Below, piece by piece: positions 43,732 to 55,222 of a DNA stretch of 64,000 nt. This DNA comes from Letharia columbiana (Eukaryota > Ascomycota > Lecanoromycetes > Lecanorales > Parmeliaceae). How positions within the stretch are numbered: the stretch's first letter is position 1; the number at the start of each line of letters is the position of its first letter. The notes beneath the pieces are model-generated. The model saw only the letters and a list, made by a program, of their open reading frames with translations, was not told where the DNA came from and did no database searches. A program made the translations under genes and the position numbers. The stretch is from contig NW_023501087.1 in assembly GCF_014066305.1 (NCBI RefSeq), positions 337,001 to 401,000 of the forward strand, read 5' to 3'.

Positions 43732-46700
43732 CTACTCTTCTTTATTTTCCTCAAAATCTTCTCTCCGAATGCCACTTCTATCACACATCCCTCTGAATAT
43801 ACCTCCCTCCTTCCACAACCTAATTGGTGTATCCAACTCTGCTATCCTTCCCTGGTCCATCACACAGATCCGATCATAGGTAATAATCGTCTTGAGCCTA
43901 TGCGCAATGCAAAGCAACGTCTTGCCCCTGAAGCCTGTCTGTATCGTCCGCTGGATCTTCTGATCCGTTTCCATATCCACAGATGAAGTAGCTTCGTCGC
44001 AGACGATGATTTGGGAGCCACGGACCAATGCTCGAGCGAGAGCCATGAGTTGCCGCTGTCCGAGGGAGAAATTCAAGCCCTCCTCTTCAACGATACCGTC
44101 GAGATGGATGCGACCGTGGGCCTTGTCGTCGAGGTTGGCGTCCGCATCTACGAGATCAGATTGCCGTAAGGCCGACCAGAGCTCGAGATCGGTATGTTCG
44201 TTGAAGGGATCGAGATTGGAGCGAATCGTACCACGGAAAAGAGTAGGGTCCTGCGGGATAATCGCAAGGCGTGTGCGGAGGTCTTTCAAGCCGACTTGAG
44301 CGATATTAACGCCGTCGATGCTGATGGATCCGCCGGAGAGCTCAACAAGTCTAAAGAGAGTTGACATGATACTCGATTTGCCGGCTCCAGTGCGGCCGAC
44401 AATGCCGATGCGCTCACCTCCGGCTACGGTCATGTTGAGACCTTGTAGGACTAGGGGAAGACCATCTCGATAGCGCATTTGGACTTCGTCGAAGACGATC
44501 TCGCCTTTCTGGGGCCAGCTGTCCGGTATGTCTTTCATGTGTAGAGGAGGCTCTTCATCAAGTTCAGTGCCGTAGTAGTAAAGACGCTCAGTGGATACCA
44601 TTGCATTCTCCACTTCTGCAAGCTGTCGGACGGTGAATTGGATCATTTGCACGATCGACAAGATGTAGGATAGAACCAGGCCGCCGATACTTGGGGAAAC
44701 ATTGAAGCGCGAGGTCACCACCAGAATGCCCGTCGTGAAGACCAAGAGGTTCCCAATCGCGTCAAGTCTTACGCTCAACCATCTTTGATTGGAGAACGTG
44801 AGGTAGTAAGCCGAATTCATTTGGTCCACAGATTTATGGATCCCTGTGACGAAGTAATCTTGTAGACCATACGCTCGAATACTGGCGGTACCGGAGACTG
44901 CTTCGCTGAAGCGTGCAAACACCTCAGAACGAAGCACTGACTCATGGCGCTTGATCTCTCGCGCGGACGATCGATAGTAGCTTGCAGAAAACAGAAACAT
45001 TAGGAACAAAGGTCCGAGGGCGATAGCAAAGTAATGGAAGTAAACAATGATCAGGATAAACACAGAAGTGATCATTGCCAGGGTAAAGAAGTACATTCGC
45101 ATGGCGTCTGTCAGATTGTTGTCCATGATGTCGACGTCCTTAGCGAATCTATTCGTGATCCGTCCAAGTGGAGTTGTGTCGAAAAAGCTCATCGGTGCTC
45201 TCAAAACCCGAGTCATGGCTTTCTGCAGCATAACCCTCGACGCTCTTGTGCCTAACGTTGTGAGAGAGACAGAGAAAGTGAACATCAATAATGCCTGCAC
45301 TACTCCGAGAGCAACGTAGGCACCGATATACTGTCCCTCCGTGAAGCCAAACTTGTTTGACGTCCACCATGATAGCCATAGACTTGTTGTGATGTTCGCG
45401 CCCTGAGAGATGACTAAAATCAGGAAGACCATCGGCGCGAATAGTAGCGAGCCCGAGGCACGAACGTAAGCAATGTATACACTCCAGCTCACACTCTTTA
45501 CCGCTCGTTCTTCCTGCTGCATAAGTGCAGCTCCGCGCTTATTGGTCTTCCTTTTCTTTGCGTCCTTCTTCTCATGCTCAACATCGTCCTCATTGACAGC
45601 ATTTTCTTTCTCGACCTTCTCCTCTTGAGCCGTGCTTGCCATCAACTTTTGAAAGGCCTCATTGTTGTTGATCAAGTTTGCAAAAGTATCCACTGTTTCA
45701 ATATGGCCCTCCTGCATCCATATGATGCGGTCACAACGACTGAGAACGTGAAGCTGGTGAGTCGCCAGGATTCGGCACTTGTCTTTGAGCAAACCGCAAA
45801 TCGCGTTATCAAAGATATGGCGCCCAACATGAGCGTCGACCGCTGAAAGAGGATCATCCATGAGGACAACATCACTGTTGAAATAAATAGCACGGGCGAT
45901 GTTCATACGCTGCTTCTGCCCTCCTGAAACAGTGATACCTCGTTCACCAATTTCAGTCATATCACCGTTGGGAAGCATCTCAAGATCCGGTCGTAGAGCG
46001 CAGGCGTCGATGACGGCATCATACCATTTCCTATCATACGGCTTCCCGAAAAGTATGTTATCTTTCACAGAAGCATTTTGGATCCAGGCATACTGTGGAC
46101 AGAAAGCTCGTGTAGCGCCCATGGTCACGCTGCCGTTCGTCCTGCGCATATCACCAGCCAAGGCAGCAAGCAGTGAACTTTTGCCAGAGCCAACGCCACC
46201 AATGACTGCAATGAGCTCATTACGTCCGACAGAGAACTCCATATCGTGCAATCTAAAAGGCTCGACTTGAGTTAGAGTGCTGGAGCTGTCCTCTCCACTC
46301 TCGGAACCGGCGGGATTTGGTCCGTGGGCCGCCGCCTTCTCTGCATCTTTGACCTTCTTAATCTGCTTCTTATTGAGTTGCGCGCCAGTCTTTTTGTCTG
46401 GATCTTGGGTGATGGTCCGTTCCCATGTGAAGTCGGCATGCTCCATGGAGACGGCGTGCTTCCCTTCCATGTCCCATATAAAGTCGTCACTCTGCTCTTC
46501 TGCGATCAGAAAGTCCTGTATTCGTCCGAGCGAGGACCAAGCATCCACAACCTGACCAATGACCAATGGTAGTAGATTCAAAGGCATCCGGAGCGAATTG
46601 AACAGCGCCAAGGAGGAAAAGATGGGAGCTGCCACCAAGTCGTGCTTAGAGAGCGAGTACGTTACAAAAGAGAGCATGGAGGCAAAGATGGGCAATGACA

Positions 46701-48120
46701 TGGAGACTGCGTTTATTCCGTTTCTGATGGTTAACAAAAGCTGAATCGCACGAATCTCGCGTCTCCTGATCTGACCAATGCGCTCGAGGAAGGAACTTTC
46801 CCAACCAAAGTATTTGACAAAGCGGACCGCTTGAAGGATTTCCTGAGTAAGGGACACCCTCTGATCTGTGATCTTGTTTATCGCTCGCCTTCGCGAGAAG
46901 AGCTTCTTGATTGCTTTGGTCAATACTGGAATGCCGATGACTAAAAGTGCGAATCCTGCTAGTGCCGAGTAGGTCAGATTGATAAGCAAAACAACCAAGG
47001 TAATCATAATGGTCACTGGTGATGTCCACACCATGTGAAACATGCCTGAAGCTTGGTCAACGCGATAGGTGTCGGTAGACATGAGATTGACCACTCTTCC
47101 ATTGCCCCAACCGGCTCCGTCACCGGATATTCCTTGCGCCTTGTCAGGTGTGACTTGCGGACCTCCCGTTGGGTTGAACCTTTTATCGACCATGCGCTTG
47201 AAGAGGTTCTGCCTTTTCATCTCCTTATTGACCTCCCCATCTTGCTTCATTGTATCCTCAATGGCCTTCCCACCTGCTTTGGCCCGTCCCGAGATCTTCA
47301 TTGCTTTTTCAAAAATGACCGTTATCAATGTGCCTCTCGACTGCGCTCCCACCATCTGGCCTCGGTAGATAAAGTGGTTTGTTCCCAAGCTCTGACACAT
47401 CTGCATGACCGTAATGCCAATGACCAATCCTATGCCTTTGGAGATGTGAGGTGCCGGTTTATGGTCGACTTGCGCTTCGTATGCCTGGGTGGCGAAAGCG
47501 ATTAGATATCGAAGCGTGAAGGGTGACATGACCGTGAAGATGCTGGCGAACAGTTGGCAAATCCCTCCGAGCCAGAATTCGAATTTGAAGGTCTCGTGCA
47601 TGGCCCATAAAAGGGGATACTTGTCGCCGCGAGCCACTCGCCTCTGAAACGAAGCACTGAGTTTGTCTGAGAGGACGGGAGATGCGCGATTCGGATTGAC
47701 CAGCCAAATATCGTTGAGCTCCAGTGTCCGTTGATACCCCGTACTCATGAGTGGCGCCATCCATTGAAAGGTCAACAGACTGAGGAAGGAGGCCCCGTAT
47801 TCCCTTGACACCCTCCTTTCTTTCGGTATTGGAGGTTTGATCGATTTCTTCAATGGATTCAGACGTTTGTACCATGGTTTCTTTTCCTCCGATTGCGATA
47901 CCACGGTCACGGTTGAGGTAGTCGTAGTTGCAGTGGCGGTCCTATGGACGTCTGGCTGACCATCCTCCTTCTGCCCTTGATCCGAATCCGAGAGATCGCT
48001 CTCGGATCCTACATATTGTAGAGGTGCTGTGGCGACAGGCTCGGATGAGTTTGTCTGGTTGGCAACTCCAAGGGGATCTGTAGAAGCGTACTCCTTCTCT
48101 TGCTTGCCTGATTCCGCCAT
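43732..48120 (-). CDS. YOR1: ABC transporter, ABCC subfamily, Yor1-like
   Basis: One uninterrupted frame of 1462 residues, close to yeast Yor1 in length. After an acidic Ser/Thr-rich N-terminus (~90 residues) come two membrane domains and two nucleotide-binding domains, as TMD1-NBD1-TMD2-NBD2. NBD1 has Walker A GGVGSGKSS (about residue 645), signature VSGGQKQR (~732) and Walker B VVLMDDPLSAVD (~753). There the catalytic Glu is Asp, as in many ABCC proteins. NBD2 has GRTGAGKSS (~1245), signature FSLGQRQ (~1350) and IIVCDEATSSVD (~1372), with the normal Glu. Proteins of this type are plasma-membrane pumps for organic anions and drugs (oligomycin resistance in yeast). No N-terminal TMD0 is seen, which separates it from long MRP-type members. 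The gene has no introns. Confidence 0.92.
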   Translation of the reverse strand: MAESGKQEKEYASTDPLGVANQTNSSEPVATAPLQYVGSESDLSDSDQGQKEDGQPDVHRTATATTTTSTVTVVSQSEEKKPWYKRLNPLKKSIKPPIPKERRVSREYGASFLSLLTFQWMAPLMSTGYQRTLELNDIWLVNPNRASPVLSDKLSASFQRRVARGDKYPLLWAMHETFKFEFWLGGICQLFASIFTVMSPFTLRYLIAFATQAYEAQVDHKPAPHISKGIGLVIGITVMQMCQSLGTNHFIYRGQMVGAQSRGTLITVIFEKAMKISGRAKAGGKAIEDTMKQDGEVNKEMKRQNLFKRMVDKRFNPTGGPQVTPDKAQGISGDGAGWGNGRVVNLMSTDTYRVDQASGMFHMVWTSPVTIMITLVVLLINLTYSALAGFALLVIGIPVLTKAIKKLFSRRRAINKITDQRVSLTQEILQAVRFVKYFGWESSFLERIGQIRRREIRAIQLLLTIRNGINAVSMSLPIFASMLSFVTYSLSKHDLVAAPIFSSLALFNSLRMPLNLLPLVIGQVVDAWSSLGRIQDFLIAEEQSDDFIWDMEGKHAVSMEHADFTWERTITQDPDKKTGAQLNKKQIKKVKDAEKAAAHGPNPAGSESGEDSSSTLTQVEPFRLHDMEFSVGRNELIAVIGGVGSGKSSLLAALAGDMRRTNGSVTMGATRAFCPQYAWIQNASVKDNILFGKPYDRKWYDAVIDACALRPDLEMLPNGDMTEIGERGITVSGGQKQRMNIARAIYFNSDVVLMDDPLSAVDAHVGRHIFDNAICGLLKDKCRILATHQLHVLSRCDRIIWMQEGHIETVDTFANLINNNEAFQKLMASTAQEEKVEKENAVNEDDVEHEKKDAKKRKTNKRGAALMQQEERAVKSVSWSVYIAYVRASGSLLFAPMVFLILVISQGANITTSLWLSWWTSNKFGFTEGQYIGAYVALGVVQALLMFTFSVSLTTLGTRASRVMLQKAMTRVLRAPMSFFDTTPLGRITNRFAKDVDIMDNNLTDAMRMYFFTLAMITSVFILIIVYFHYFAIALGPLFLMFLFSASYYRSSAREIKRHESVLRSEVFARFSEAVSGTASIRAYGLQDYFVTGIHKSVDQMNSAYYLTFSNQRWLSVRLDAIGNLLVFTTGILVVTSRFNVSPSIGGLVLSYILSIVQMIQFTVRQLAEVENAMVSTERLYYYGTELDEEPPLHMKDIPDSWPQKGEIVFDEVQMRYRDGLPLVLQGLNMTVAGGERIGIVGRTGAGKSSIMSTLFRLVELSGGSISIDGVNIAQVGLKDLRTRLAIIPQDPTLFRGTIRSNLDPFNEHTDLELWSALRQSDLVDADANLDDKAHGRIHLDGIVEEEGLNFSLGQRQLMALARALVRGSQIIVCDEATSSVDMETDQKIQRTIQTGFRGKTLLCIAHRLKTIITYDRICVMDQGRIAELDTPIRLWKEGGIFRGMCDRSGIRREDFEENKEE

Positions 48121-48829
48121 GGTTCTATGAGGGGGTTATTGCTGGCTTCGGGAGAAGCCTATGGGACTGGCGATGTCTTCAAGGACGGAAGATATTCGGT
48201 GAAGCCTGTAGGATGATGATATTCTTGTAAATAAATAGACTAAGTTCCCCACCGAAAACTAAAATCAGAGGTAACTTTTTCCGGAACAGTCCTCGGCGTT
48301 CGCTCTCGGAAATAGAAGCCGGACATTTTCCCTTTACGTCTCCTTTGTTGCCTTGGATTCACTGGAGTTGATTGAAAAGCATCATTTGTAATTGCTCAAC
48401 CTTTCATCCCGTTGAACATTCGACCTCGGGCAAGTAGGCGCCCCCCATGGACGAGGAGGTCAAACCGCAGCATCTGAAAATAAATAGCTACAAGATCAGT
48501 ACCCCCACCGATTTTGGTTTAGGATCGCTTGACTTATCCATGGACTCGTACCAAGCAGCGGGCGTAGAGCATGACGCTAACATTGCTGGTCCAGCTTGCT
48601 GTAAGATGGTGCCTCTGTAGCCGAGCCATAGAGTACCGTAGTGCTGGGGTAATTGGAAAGCTTGCTTTGAAATCACGACAACCATAAATTTAAGGTTGAC
48701 CAATCAGATCCTCGGATCTCGTTATCCTTACGCTAAACCTCATCATCTCTAAGCTAAACACGGGTACACGCGGATACGTCCCAAAGAGGAAGCTGGAAAA
48801 GAATTTCAAAATCTTCAAATTTACCTTCT

Positions 48830-49250
48830 TTAATTCCTTTCACGTTATCTGTAATATAATAATAATATAAGTTTATAGAGTTATAGAGTTAATTATACGC
48901 GTTTGAATAATATAGCGTAGACGAAATTTGATAAAGTATTCGTGAAGATATAACTAAAAAACTCAAATTTATATGAATTATTAAGCTTACGAGAAGAGCC
49001 CCTTCGGCAAAAGCTCTCGAAGAGCCCCCGAAGGGTTCGAGGGGTTCTAGGGGGTCTCCCCCTAAGAATCAAATCCTACTATTTAGAATCACTCTAATTA
49101 TTCGAGGACTCTCTGAGAGTTTTCCGAGGATTACTATCAAACGGGCTGCCGAAGCAAGCTCGAAGCCCTTATTTATAACACTTCGAGCTTACTTCGACAG
49201 CCCGTTCGGTAGCAGTTCTCGAAAAGCTCTCTGAGCGTCTTCGAACAATC
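48830..49250. mobile_element. AT-rich, RIP-like repeat relic with palindromes
   Basis: About 48830-48985 is strongly AT-rich (TAATATAATAATAATATA-like), unlike the flanks. It adjoins ~270 bp of imperfect inverted repeats made of TTCGA/GAAGC modules. The clearest is a 26-bp inverted pair at 49140-49165 and 49181-49206 around a 15-nt loop, with two mismatches, both G-to-A in the right arm. This pattern fits RIP-mutated repetitive DNA, perhaps an old non-autonomous element. No transposase frame is present, so the element class is unknown. Confidence 0.5.
49049..49066. repeat. Short inverted repeat TAGGGGG...CCCCCTA
   Basis: A perfect seven-base inverted pair (TTAGGGGGAGA complement style) in the repeat relic; it could form a small hairpin. 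Its function is unknown. Confidence 0.6.
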
Positions 49251-49645
49251 AGACTGATTTAGTGATAAATCATATAGAAGGGTAAGTACCTTTAATCTTA
49301 AGCGTTCTTCGCTGTAATTGAGCTTCTGTCACTCAGGGTGGAATCTAACAGTATTCGGTGTGAGGTGTTCTGTGAAGGAAGAAGGGAAGAGAGGAAGAAG
49401 AAGAAGAAGAAGAAGGAAATGTCGTGGGAAAAACACATTATTGAGGCTTACCTAGGGCTGGGAAGCCGTGCAGGGCCAAGGTTTCAGCTGGGAATTCATT
49501 TTGCAACATACGAGGCAACCTAGGTCAGCAACCTGCACAGCCGAAGGAATTGACAGGTCCTTTGTGTCCAGTAGAATGTATCCGCTACAGTATTGGTATC
49601 TCGTGCCAAAGCCATTGTTATGTATACATGCCATGTCTCATCGCC

Positions 49646-51956
49646 TTACCAAAGCAGGCCTTTGCTTCTCTCCTTATCCCCTTGTTTCCTCAAACACCAC
49701 ACTAACATATCGCCTTTCCTCCTCCAGTCATCATGGCCCCAGCTATTCCAACCCCGCCAGCAGTCATTGTATGCACTTCCAGTCAAAACTTCCTTCATCG
49801 TTGGCTCCATCTGTTCGAAGAAGACAACGTACTCAGGCCAGCTCTTTCGACCTTCCCTGCCATCCCACGCATCTGCTTCAATCATGTCTTCTCTGCCAAA
49901 TCCATTCTTCCGGCGCTTGCGGGTGCCGAACCAACCGAACCATGAGGCTTGTCGTTTCTTCAGGGTGGGAGGGGTTCCTAATGTTGTAGCAAGGAATTGC
50001 TTAGGGTCAGCATAGAATTGATCAGCCTCGTCCAGATAGTTGGCTCGAGCGGAGGCGTTCATGTTGACAGGGGGCTCGCATGTCAGAGCCCAGGCTTTCA
50101 TGGAAGGATGGACAAGCTGAGACCGCCAGGGCGTGCTATGGCAAGGCATCAGGAAGCCAACAGTCATCGTAGATGGTGCAGGCGCGAGAAATTCGGAAGG
50201 TGGCTGGCTGAGATAGTATTTGGTGTGTTGGTTGCGGAGATAGGTCATAACTGTAAGTGGGGCGGTTTGGTGCGATGTTGTCGTTACAATCGCGATACTG
50301 ATGTTGACGATGAACAGAAGGGCAAGAAGAAAACGCTTGGCTGTGAATTGTGAAGACCGCGGAATGGCTAGGGAGACACCAGGAAGGAAAAACGTCGTGA
50401 AGGGTACCGCAGCGAGTATGTGAAGAAGAGGGAGGAGAGGGTAGACGAATCTGACCTCCTTATGAGGAATGAATGACAATACACACGGAACCAGGACCGC
50501 TGTCGTGGCGAGTTGATATTTGATGTTTTTCGTAGAAGTGGAGTCGTTGAGGTATTGGGGAGGATGCTCGGGAGGGAAGAGGGATTGCCAGATGCCGATC
50601 AAGCCGAATGGAAGGAAAGTCGTCAAAAGCAGTGGGTATCCTTGCGATAGGTAATAGTGCCAGTCGTTTCTGCCGTAGAATACTGCGAGGGATTGTGCGA
50701 TATTGAAATAGAGGAACCGAAAGGGGGGAAATGTCCATTGTTCGTAGTAGAGACGGTCAACAAGTGTGGAAAGCATCAACATTAAAGACCTGGAGAGTTG
50801 GTGAGCCACGCTAGGTTGACTACGACGAGAAACTTACCCGCAAAGACAGGCCTCTGTCAGCAAGACCTTGCGCTCCTGCTTAGTAGCAGGGAGAAAAGAC
50901 AGAGAGGAGATGTGGACCCATATCTGCATACCCTCCCAAGGTAACGACAGCATTTTTCCATGCGTCGTGATACGCAATAGCGCGAAGGTAGCAAAGCATA
51001 TCCAAATCAGAATGTTAGTTGGTCGTAGTATACAGGCCAAAGCAGCAAGTAACAGACAGCGACGAAGTCTATTTTTCGAGTCAGGATTTTGCTTGCGATC
51101 TCAGGAACCGGTCACCAACTTTGCCTTCTCGTCAACATTGCTTTGCTTCTCGTTTATGCGCAGACCGTCATTATCAATCTCATCGTCTTCTTCAGCGTCC
51201 ATCGCCCACTGCCAAGGCCAGAAATTCAGCGCAACAACCGTCATGGTTGTTTCGAGGCAATTGGAAAGCGTGCGCGTCGAGCAGAACCACTGCCATGGAC
51301 TGCAAACCGTGAGGGCGAGCTATAGAATCAGAGACCCTAGCAATCAGCTGACGCTCTGACTCGTCCAAAGTGGATATCATTGGCGCTACATACAGCCGCC
51401 CATGCTTCATTACTGCCTGATCCGTAGACACATTCCCCAAGTTTCCACGTGTAGTAATCCCCCAGCGCAGCGAAGATGGCCTGGGTTACTTTTGGCGCGG
51501 CTACTAGAAGGTCGGCGCGGTATGTGGGAGACAGATGCAGGACCCAGGAGAGGCCTGACGACAGCCTATACACGGCGGCAAAGATTGCAGGATGAATCGC
51601 AGAACGAAGGTGATGTCTCCACTCCTGCGCCGGCCCTTAGCAATTGTCATTCATGGCTTGTTTGTGTGTTTGCTTACCCAGGTGATCCATGCTCCGCTCT
51701 CAGCTCCAAACGCTATCTCCCATGCTGGCTCGAGCGATTGGAAAAATTCGTCAGGTTGAAAGAAGGTCTTGATACTCAACGCGTTAAGAATCCTGAATGC
51801 GAGCAGAAATAAAAATATGTCTTGCGAAACGGACACCTCTTTGACTCGTTCTAAGGCGTGTCTCCGAAAACTCTTGTTGTCATCGAGGTAGCTGGAATTG
51901 TCGAGGCCAAACTTGGTTGAGGCCTGCGATATGGGTGTCGTCGGGGGCGATGACAT
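49646..51956 (-). CDS. GPI10: GPI mannosyltransferase 3 (Gpi10/PIG-B)
   Basis: Five exons: 51678-51956, 51394-51624, 51120-51319, 50838-51068 and 49646-50789, with introns of 53, 74, 51 and 48 nt; 694 residues. The product is a multi-pass ER enzyme of glycosyltransferase family 22. N-terminal [20 protein letters not shown] carries the acidic DE pair of this family, followed by [20 protein letters not shown]. Central [19 protein letters not shown] and LRPTNILIW fit, and the HKEVRF motif with H423 is intact. Gpi10 adds the third mannose to the GPI-anchor precursor in the ER lumen. All splice sites are GT...AG, though the third donor (GTTGGT) is weak. It is divergent from the ornithine aminotransferase gene. 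Confidence 0.92.
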
Positions 51957-52457
51957 TGCCTCGCATTTGCCTTGGGCGAATGCTCATGCCCAGGGTAATG
52001 AAGTTTGGGGAACACGGCGCAAATGAGGACTCGCGGGACAACTGAGGTACTTGCCAAGCCAAGAGGGCTTGGCTGATGGTGGCCGTTGGAGATAAGGTAA
52101 TCCCCGCGAGCCCTATGAGAATGAGCCCTACGAACCCCACGAGCCCCACCAAAAGACCGAGAGGCCGTCGCCTACATGCAGCCTCTACTCCTCTAAAAGC
52201 AGGTACACACGAATCTGTTGAAAACTTACAAGAAATCCCCTACATTTACGGCTTATGACCCATTGAAAGGCCACCAATTGCACTCAAAGGCCTCCTACAC
52301 GAAAAACTCTTCTCTCCACCCCCACCCTGCTAGAAAGCCACATCTTTCGCCCCTTGGTACTCCTCTCTGCTTCCAAGTACAAAAACATTCCTCCATTTTC
52401 AGTGTTTTGTCGTTTGGAAACCCAACGAGACCCAAAAGCAATCCATTCACGCCCAAC
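51957..52457. promoter_or_regulatory. Shared intergenic region between divergent GPI10 and ornithine aminotransferase genes
   Basis: 500 bp between two divergent start codons. Near 52108-52150 the + strand has loosely repeated GAGCCC(T/C)A units. No specific site is assigned. Confidence 0.5.
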
Positions 52458-54174
52458 ATGGCACCAGCGGCTTCTCTTCACACGAATAACCATGCAGATG
52501 GCAACATTAATAGTACCACATTGAAAGCAACCGCGCCCTCATTCCACCCAACAGGAACCCCAGATCCATCCAAATATCACGCTGCCTCGACGAACGAAGC
52601 CATTAGCAGTGAACACACCCACGCGGCCCATAACTACCATCCGCTTCCCATCGTCTTCTCCAGAGCTGCAGGCTGTTCTGTTTGGGATCCTGAGGGCAAC
52701 GAGTATGTGTGATCTTCCTAGCCGACTTCCCTATTCGGTACCAGACTTCGACTGGCGAGACATTTTTCAAATGCAAAAGCTCCTCTTACTTCCCCGATTT
52801 GTCTTTTGAACCAAGTGTTTGGCCCAAAGGAGTCACGCTGACTCTAAGATGCGTAGGTATCTCGACTTTCTCTCGGCTTATGGCGCTGTCAATCAAGGCC
52901 ACTGCCATCCAGAATTGGTCAAAGCCTTGATTGAACAAGCATCAAGGCTGACACTGAGCTCGCGAGCCTTCTATAACGATGTCTTCCCTAAATTTGCAGA
53001 ATTTGTTACCAAATTCTTCGGATTTGATATGGTCCTGCCAATGAACACTGGGGCCGAAGCGGTCGAGACAGCCGTAAAGATCGCAAGGAAATGGGGCTAC
53101 AAGACGAAAGGCATCCCACCAAATGAAGCATTGGTCTTGAGTGTAACGGAGAACTTCCATGGCAGGACAGTAAGCGATCTTTTTAATCATGTGAATCGAT
53201 TCTGGGTGCTCATAGACCTCTTTTAGTTCTCCGCAATCTCCATGTCCACTGATTCTGAATCTCGAGACAATTATGGCCCTTTCGTGCCGAATCTTGGCTC
53301 TCATTGTCCTAAGACAGGGAAGGATCTTCACTATAACGACATTGATGGACTCAAGTCTGCATTTTTGGCACATGGGCACAAAATCGCAGGCTTCCTGGTC
53401 GAGCCTATCCAAGGCGAAGCAGGGATCGTTGTGCCTGCCGATAACTATCTCAAGGACATTCGAGACCTCTGTGACAAACACAACGTACTCATGATCTGTG
53501 ATGAGATTCAGAGTGGTATTGCAAGGACTGGCAAGCTGTTATGCCATGAGTGGAGCGGTATCAAGCCTGACTTGGTGCTTCTGGGCAAGGCAATCTCCGG
53601 GGGCATGTACCCAGTGTCGTGTGTCCTGGGCTCGAAAGACATCATGCTGACGATCGAGCCTGGCACTCATGGGTCAACGTACGGTGGAAATCCACTTGGT
53701 TGTGCTGTCGCTATTCGAGCTCTGGAAATAGTCAGAGATGAGGATATGGTCAACCGTGCCCAAGAACTGGGCGAGCTATTCCGCAATGGGATTGAGAAAC
53801 TCAACAATCCAATGATAAAGACGGTCCGAGGCAAAGGTCTTTTCAATGCCGTAGTCATCGACGAGACGAAGACAGGAGGCCATAGTGCCTGGGATCTGTG
53901 TATGCTGATGAAGGAGAAGGGCTTATTGGTGGGCAGAGCTCTGAGGATTGCCCATGTGAAGAATAGTGGAGATGCTGATGATTCGAAGGCGAAACCGACA
54001 CATCAGAATATCATTCGCCTCACGCCTCCGCTTGTCATCACTGAACAGGAAATTCAGAAAGCCTTGAAGATCATGGATGACGCAATGAAGGAGCTTCCGT
54101 CTCTGAAGGGAAAGGAGGAGGACAAGGTGATTCCTGAGCCAGAGAAAAATGTCAAGATCATGGTCGATAATTAA
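52458..54174 (+). CDS. CAR2: Ornithine aminotransferase
   Basis: Exons 52458-52702, 52857-53169 and 53227-54174, with introns of 154 and 57 nt, give 501 residues. The family's blocks are present: [25 protein letters not shown] at the first junction, [33 protein letters not shown] across the second junction, and [10 protein letters not shown]. The probable PLP lysine K307 sits in [14 protein letters not shown]. Class-III aminotransferase; it converts ornithine and 2-oxoglutarate to glutamate semialdehyde and glutamate, linking arginine catabolism to proline. In fungi the enzyme is usually cytosolic; no targeting peptide is evident. It is longer than typical (~440-460) because of N- and C-terminal extensions. 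The Aspergillus name is otaA. Confidence 0.95.
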
Positions 54175-55222
54175 TCATATGAGGCTGGAATCGAACAGAA
54201 AATGCCTCATTGCCGTGGGATATTATTGCATTTCGAAATCGTATTATTCTACATGGACATCAGTTGGGGGAAAACTGTGCATTTGCTTGAGAGTTCATCG
54301 GGAGCGGAGCAGCATTTGGTCTTGATGATACCAGATAGTTAGAGCACCAAGAAAATGAGTACTTTAGTAATGTAGCTGATCTTACCAAGCTCGGCAGACG
54401 CGTCGAATGTAACTCATTCGGGCTTAGCGCGTCATTAGCGTCTTGAAGATGAAAATAAAATCACAATCTGCTTTCAATTTCTTTTCCTTCCGCATCAAAA
54501 AAGCAACGGAACCAGCCACGACCATTGTTTAGCCGAAATGGATTCTACAGCAATGTGTTGCCATGTGACATCGCGTTACAGTGGTTCCGGAGATCAAGTT
54601 CAAAGCCCGGATAAATAGGAAGTTTCCTTCTCGATGAGTCTTTTTAGTTAAGGGCGATGGGATGGGAATGTCGATAGATGGGCTACATGCTTTCAGTCTG
54701 GGTGTTTAGTTCGCGTTCTCAGTTGTCAGTTGTTCAGTCTTGTGTCGACTCATTAGATGCGTTCAATGCCAAGTACTACAGGAAAGATGGCGTGTCTGCT
54801 GCATCACGCGTTCGTTCGTGCTTTTAATATAAATTCGATCGCTTGCGGCCTGGCTCGGGAATGAATACGGCTAACTTTTCTTTCAACATCATCTAAAACT
54901 GGCAATCTCTCATTCCTGCAGTTTGTTGTGATGTTTTCGTGCCTGGCATTCCTCGCTTGGGATCTCCAAGATATGCAATTAACAGCACGTCTCCCAGCCA
55001 TCACTTATAACTCGACTGCCGTTTCGAGTCTTCAACTTTGCTCCCCCACGCTCTTGACCCTGCATCTGTTCGTCTTTGCTGCAAAACCATTTAGCTTTCC
55101 TACAGTCGCTCTTTTTTCGCATCGAAACTCTATCCCATCCAAGTTCCATCCAAAGCCATCAGCCCGTTCAATCGCATCATCATAACCCCCTCGACCAATA
55201 ATCCGTTGGCCCGATAATCGCC
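54175..55222. other. Intergenic region
   Basis: About 1 kb without a supported gene; probable promoter of the GPI protein gene at 55223. Confidence 0.5.

Larger units (their letters stand above)
48121..49645. other. Intergenic region with AT-rich relic
   Basis: The stretch upstream of the ABC gene contains an AT-rich island and imperfect palindromes described separately; no open frame is supported. Confidence 0.5.

Noticed and set aside
40979..48120. Metabolite cluster of esterase plus drug pump
   Set aside because: No synthase, tailoring-enzyme set or pathway regulator lies nearby; the two genes are ordinary neighbours.
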